From contig NC_081411.1 in assembly GCF_030272615.1 (NCBI RefSeq), forward strand, positions 40,229,140-40,293,139: 64,000 nt of DNA, in the 5' to 3' direction. Positions 59,183-64,000 of the stretch are shown piece by piece (the first letter of the stretch is position 1; each line of letters starts with the position of its first letter). The stretch comes from Cryptomeria japonica (Eukaryota > Streptophyta > Pinopsida > Cupressales > Cupressaceae). The notes below the pieces were generated by a model. That model was not told where the DNA came from, did no database searches, and saw only the letters and a list, made by a program, of their open reading frames with translations. The position numbers and the translations under genes were made by a program.

Positions 59183-62100
59183 CTACTCAGGTATGCCTAA
59201 AGGGTCATCTCTTTGCTTAAGAGTATCCAGTATTGCTTCATGATCAACAATAGTCATTGTCCATAGGTCTTTGGTCTTTGGTTTTCCTTGATGCTTCAAC
59301 AACTTGACATTTGTAGCTATAATAAGGTGTGAATACATGAGAATGGTTTTATGTCTATCATAGTCTTCAAATTTAGGTATGCGATTCTTTCTAATCATGT
59401 ATGTTCACACCCAAGTTCCCACAATAATAATTGAGCCTGTAGGATATGTGAACCCATCATCATTTGTCACTGGTTGTGTTAGATTCTATTTTCCTTGTAC
59501 ACATCGTGCCAACCAATATTCTGATCTTTGTTCATTCCCTTGTAGTGCAACAAGTGCAAAAACGTGTCCTGGCTAAACAAGATCTAATATATGGTCATAC
59601 TCAAGTGAACTTTCCATGTGATTGTTTGACAAGGATATTGTTTGAGATAAAGGAGTTAGATATTGGGGAACCCATGTATCAACCCACTCACTTAACTCAC
59701 ACTGATCCCAATCACACCAATCACAACTCTTACAAAAACAAGCCAAAGCTCATGTCCAAATGGTCCATGTACTTGCATCTAAGCTAAGAAATGAATGCAT
59801 CTTTGAAGAATCTTTTTTGTTTGACAATCCAATCTATATCCCAATGTCAGCTCCTCAACCAACCAAAAGAATCCGGTCACTACTTAATCAAGAGTACCTC
59901 CATGTGACAATGCAAAACTACACCAATCAACAATAGAACATGCATCAAAGAAATTTTCAACTGAAATCCTCAATTTCTCCTTAACTAGAGCTCTCTTCAA
60001 ATATGCGCCTGCTCCATCATGCTCCCCCTTCCCATGCCCTGCCTCAAAAAAACACCAAATATGAGGTATATGCCTCTCTACATGCAATCTACTCAACTAA
60101 TAAAACATACCAGAATTCTTGAATTGACCCGTACAGTTATCCAACCATATGACATGTTGATCAATTGCAATATCTTTCTCATGCAAGAACTCAAAAAAAA
60201 ATTTGAAAGAATGTTGCACATACTCAAAGGAGTGTGATCTATCATCACTCATATAAAAATGATACTCCCTGATTATCTTCCTATCCTCTTTTGTACTATC
60301 AGGAGCATGTCTATATGTAATGTGAACTAAAATAGCAATCTAGATTGAATTGTAGTATTGTGATTGTACCTCATTCTGTGGTTGCAATGTATAGTTCTCT
60401 GCAAAATTAAGCACCGATACAATAGTGCCAATCAGGAAAGAGTTCTTACACATCTTGAACTGTTGATCCAACCACTAAGACCTATGGGTGTGCCTTGCAT
60501 ACTTGTAGAAAATATTTTCCTTAAAATCCAAAATAATATCAGCAACACTCACTTCTCTTAAGACTAATTCGCATCTAGAGCCTTCAACTCCACTCTTGAA
60601 AGTATATTTCACTGTCTCATATATTTTTTTCTCAACATAATACTTTCCAAACTCGTGTTCACTACCCTCATGAAAACATGAAACAAACTTTGACGACTCA
60701 CCACATTGTGAGCACTTCTCATTCAAACAATCATTTCTATAGAAATAGCAGCCATCATCTCTAGGGCATAAAAATAGATCTTGCAAGTATCTGGATGATC
60801 TCGTAAATAGCATTGCACCACACTCCTGCAATATCTCATTAGTATGCATCGTAGAATGAATATGGCATAAAAGTTCATGGTAAATTGAAAACTCCACATG
60901 GTACTTGCAACAACAAGTATTACGAATCTTAAGAGGTACACAATAAAATGGCTTCAAAGATTCAAATGCCCTTTGTGATATTTACAAAGTTCGATGTACT
61001 TCACAATTTTTTTGTACAACATTGTTTGGCTTGATTCCAAGAAATGTTCAGGATGCGGTGTGCGGTCTCGATTGCCAATTCTTAATTTCAAAACATCCTT
61101 TACATTGGGTGATACTCTAGAATTAGAGTGCCAAAATTGTTGAATCTCTTCCTTCACATTGTCAATCAACTTTCTATCAACACGTGGAAGCCTCCCACCA
61201 AAATCTCATGTATCATGTTGAAGTGGATCGCCAAGTCTTTGGCTTCGTGCAAGTGCTCTATCCAAAGTTTTGTGATTTATGTTCAAATCAACACAAGTTT
61301 GTCTCATTTGATGAGCCTTTCTCAATTGATGGCTTACTAAGGAGGTTGTAATCACTCTTCAAGGGGCTCTCTTATCTCTTTCCTTGGTATTCTTTTCTAA
61401 TAGAATTGAGAGCATCAAATAGATTTCTGGCAATAATAGAATTTCTCTCCATCTTCTTGTTCATACGAATCTTCAATTTGTTTAGAAATGGTCTCATCTT
61501 TATCATCTTTAGCAATTGAACAAAAAGTTGGCATTGCTCGATCAATGTGTTATTGCTAAAATTTTGGTCAAAAAGTTTTGTAGACCACAATCGAATGGTT
61601 CTTGTTGACCTCTTTCCTTCAAGATTCGCAATAATGTTCCCATCAATTTCAAGTAACCATTTTGGGGTTCTTGAAGGTCTTGGATTTGGAATTTGTCTTT
61701 CATCCATGAGAGGTTCTTCATTTCTAAAGTAATTAGGTGTTACATATTGTTCACTTGGTTGAGAAATTCCACCTTCAATGTCAAATTTTTCCACATTTTC
61801 ACCATTAATGTCAAAACAGGTTCACCTCCTATGTCAATTTTTTCTACATTTTCACCTCCAATGTCAAAAAATTTCATATTTACACCAAAATTATGGACAC
61901 CTTCATTGTCAACTCCCAAATTTTCACTTTTCATTCTCATGTCATGTTGAGCATTTTCATTATCACTTTCAACATTTTCAACATGTATTCAAAATTTTCA
62001 CTTTCAAAATCTACATTTTTATTTTCAATAACTTGTTCATTTTCAAATTCAATTTCCTCTTCACTTGAAGTAACATTAGAAATATTTAACATACCTTGTC

Positions 62101-62203
62101 TTCTCCTCCTATGACCTTCTCTATCTCTTTCTCTATACACTTCAATTTGGTCATTTGAAAGTTTTATTTTGTGTTTAGACTTCCGACAACTACTACTCCC
62201 CAT
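59183..62203 (-). pseudogene. DDE-transposase-like gene, decayed
   Basis: Minus-strand text in order: a basic N-terminus (MGSSSCRKSKHKIKL); VSPNVKDVLKLRIGNRDRTP; a Cys-rich segment, FYCVPLKIRNTCCCKYHVEF; then CLNEKCSQCGES; then NFAENYTLQPQNEVQSQYY; IAILVHITYRH; then WLDNCTGQFKNSGMFY and PHIWCFFEAGHGKGEHDGAG with AYLKRAL. Late text has PGHVFALVALQGNEQRSEYW, then TVDHEA-like ends near 59,200. The Asp in L-D-N-C-T-G-Q-F (codon at 60,139-60,141) and in H-D-G-A-G (60,016-60,018) look like two catalytic acids of a DDE transposase, preceded by zinc-finger-like cysteines. I recall similar proteins in repeat-rich plant genomes but cannot name the superfamily. Many stops and frame changes are present. 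No terminal repeats were identified. Confidence 0.6.
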
Positions 62204-62334
62204 TTACCTCCACAAAGATGTTCCTAAATGATTGACAATGTAAGATTTGAATTTAAGAATCTCTCCAAAGCACAAATTTGTCTCAACTTGTCTGAAAACC
62301 TATGATTGTCGACAAAAAATAGAATGTGAAGAAT

Positions 62335-62402
62335 GTGGGCCATTGGAATCCACAAAATGGCCCACAAGGCTCTTTTTTATTTACAAATATCGGATATCCG
62401 AT
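62335..62402. repeat. Small palindromes upstream of the transposase-like gene
   Basis: GTGGGCCATT (62,335) and AATGGCCCAC (62,356) form a perfect 10-bp inverted repeat with an 11-base loop. ATCGGATATCCGAT at 62,389-62,402 is a perfect 14-bp palindrome. They lie 130-200 bases upstream of the gene start. Whether they are transposon-end or control sites is not shown. Confidence 0.6.
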
Positions 62403-62533
62403 TTTAATGTATAAATTTGTGGTCCCAAAAATGATTCCCATTGTTGCCTTTTTTTTACTGTTGCCACATTAATGGTAGTCGCAGAAATTAGATTTCTGAT
62501 AAAATCCTATATCTGATTTCAATACTCATATTT

Positions 62534-62570
<37 letters not shown>

Positions 62571-62822
62571 GGGGAAGGGGGAGAGAGAGAGAGTGAGAGA
62601 GAAAGATTAGGGGAGAGGGGGAGAGAGAGAGATTAGGGGAGAGGGAGAGAGAGAGATTGGGGTAGAGAGATATATATTAGAGGGAGAGAGAGATTAGGGG
62701 AAAGGGAGAGAGAGAGAGAGAGAAAGATTAGGGGAGAGAGAGAGAGAGAGAGGGAGATTGGAGGGAGAGAGATTGTAGGGGAAAGAGGGGGGAGGGGAGA
62801 GAGAAAGAGAGAAAGAGAGAGA
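62534..62822 (+). repeat. GA-rich microsatellite with GATTAGGGG interruptions
   Basis: Long AGAGAG runs alternate with GATTAGGGGA or GATTGGGG-type words spaced about 20-50 bases apart. It is essentially pure purine on the plus strand with few breaks. Open frames across it on the minus strand are repeat translation only. Confidence 0.95.
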
Positions 62823-62829
62823 CCACAGG

Positions 62830-63080
62830 ACCCATAACAACCCAATATGGTGTCATAAGGGGTCATATGTTGTCCTTAGGGGTAATATGCTGTCCCATGA
62901 CCCCTTAGGACACCATATGACCCCTAACTACACCATATGGTGTCATAAGGGATCATATGACCAATAAAGACATCGTATAGAGTTGTAAAGGGTCATATTG
63001 TGTCCTAATGGGTCATATAGTGTCTTAAAGAGGTCATATGACACAATATGATCCCTTAGGACACAATATGACCTATAACG
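62830..63080. repeat. GTCATATG/GTCCTTAGG repeat cluster with two large inverted repeats
   Basis: A ~20-bp word of the type GGTCATATGTTGTCCTTAGG recurs in both orientations. Two inverted pairs stand out. 62,859-62,882 with 62,901-62,924 has 24-base arms, about 18-base loop and one mismatch. 62,991-63,018 with 63,046-63,073 has 28-base arms and two mismatches. Both could extrude as hairpins. Confidence 0.85.
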
Positions 63081-63087
63081 ATATAAT

Positions 63088-64000
63088 TGATAGTTCTGAT
63101 ACTTAAAGATAAGTACAGATGCCAAGCTAATAAGATGAGAGGGGGGCTGAATCATACAAACTTAATCTTCCATAAAAACATTAGATTCAACCTCAGTAAC
63201 ATATATTTCAGTAATATAACCAAAACTGCTAAACATGCAAACTCAAAAGCATATAAACATCATAATACTCATAACACTAGATTTAACATGGAAACCCAAA
63301 TAGGGAAAAACCACTGTGGGATTTCGAACCCACTAAGAAATATACTCTTCTAGAGTATGCTCGGTTAAAAGAAAATCCTATTAAAGATTACAAACACGTT
63401 GCTAGATGTGACCCGATTAAAGTATTTCCCTCAGATCTGTTAGGATCTTCACCTTGTTAGAAGTGACATTGTTAAAGGATTTCAAACACTCAATCAGAAT
63501 GTCACCTTGCTAGAGGGTTTTACAAATAAGACTGTTAAGTCCACTCAGTTAAGAGATTTTCTATCACTTCACAAAATAACAGTAATAAAGATCTATTTGC
63601 AACTTCACATCTAAAATGCTAAAGCAGATTCTTGTTTGCTCAAGACAATTTAGACATAGAACTAATCTTGTCCATCTACTGGGCTCTATACTCTGTTATT
63701 CAAAATAGATCTTCAAGCTTCTATGCTTAGTAATCACTATATAGCATCCCTGTGCAAACACTTGCCCGCATACATTGTTTATCAACAGTTCCCTATTTAT
63801 AAACAATTCGCCAACCATTTAATCTCCTTGATCACATTTCCCATGAACAATCATAGCCATCGGATCTTCAAACTTAGACTAGGTTCAATGTATCCTTTGA
63901 TCTGAAAATGTTTTACCCCACCTTGGAACTTGCATAAATTTCTTGGAACTTGTGCTAGGGTATTGTTGTTCAATCTGAGATGTACAACTTCCTGCCAATT
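63088..64000 (-). repeat. Copia LTR, minus strand, running off the window
   Basis: On the minus strand it ends ...CAGAACTATCA at 63,088 after a CAGCCCCCCTCTCATCTTATT block. It contains GGTTTTTCCCTATTTGGGTT about 200 bases earlier; both features match the copia LTR at 19,417-20,305. No primer site follows on the left, so this is the outer end of a 3' LTR or a solo LTR. The LTR's sense-direction start (the right-hand boundary on the plus strand) lies beyond 64,000. Confidence 0.65.

Noticed and set aside
62633-62866. Minus-strand frame with long Ser-Leu repeats
   Set aside because: It is the translation of the GA microsatellite and has no evidence of being a gene.
1-64000. tRNA, rRNA, CRISPR or bacterial-type operon features
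   Set aside because: None found. The tRNA-like words are primer-binding sites, and the direct repeats are LTRs or microsatellites in plant DNA.

Overview
This is plant nuclear DNA, almost entirely retrotransposon-derived, with no intact host gene that I can support. The element families (Ty1-copia, L1-type LINEs, a chromovirus, and a Ty3-gypsy element of Tat/Ogre type), the deep nesting and the large AT-rich degenerate stretches suggest a large seed-plant genome. Several families look like those I associate with conifers or other gymnosperms, but that is an impression, not a test.

Layout. 1-11,070 is old AT-rich repeat DNA with recognisable scraps: a gypsy-type LTR terminus (to 3,180), a copia gag start with its LTR (3,181-~4,400), a Tat-like gypsy protease (6,737-7,300) and an L1-type LINE ORF1 (7,607-8,870), all on the minus strand. 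11,070-14,761 is a copia RT/RNase H 3' end on the plus strand, interrupted by a small minus-strand LTR element (11,992-14,093). 15,120-16,540 holds two host-gene fragments: a short-chain dehydrogenase and a receptor-like kinase, both dead. 17,090-19,411 is a plus-strand LINE reverse transcriptase.

From 19,417 a nested stack starts. A copia element (5' LTR 19,417-20,305, coding part to 31,266) sits in the LINE. A 6.85-kb solo LTR (20,392-27,244, duplication GGAAG) sits just after the copia start codon. A plus-strand chromovirus (5' LTR 31,267-32,937; gag-pol 52,504-57,010; truncated 3' LTR 57,036-57,884) sits in the copia 3' end. Inside the chromovirus leader sits a 19.5-kb minus-strand Tat-type gypsy element (33,006-52,484, duplication AGGAG).

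The most interesting object is this Tat-type family. Its LTRs are about 6.5 kb and each encodes, in the sense direction, a protein of about 1,213 residues that I do not recognise. Premature stops in the two LTRs of the full element are all at different codons, and all seven are CAG-to-TAG, so the frame was open at insertion. The solo LTR, an independent insertion, carries the same protein with mostly silent differences. The pol region orders an added RNase H before RT, and the native RNase H has lost catalytic aspartates.

57,885-59,182 is featureless. 59,183-62,203 (minus) is a decayed DDE-transposase-like gene. 62,534-63,073 is GA-rich and inverted repeats. 63,088-64,000 is the end of another copia LTR.
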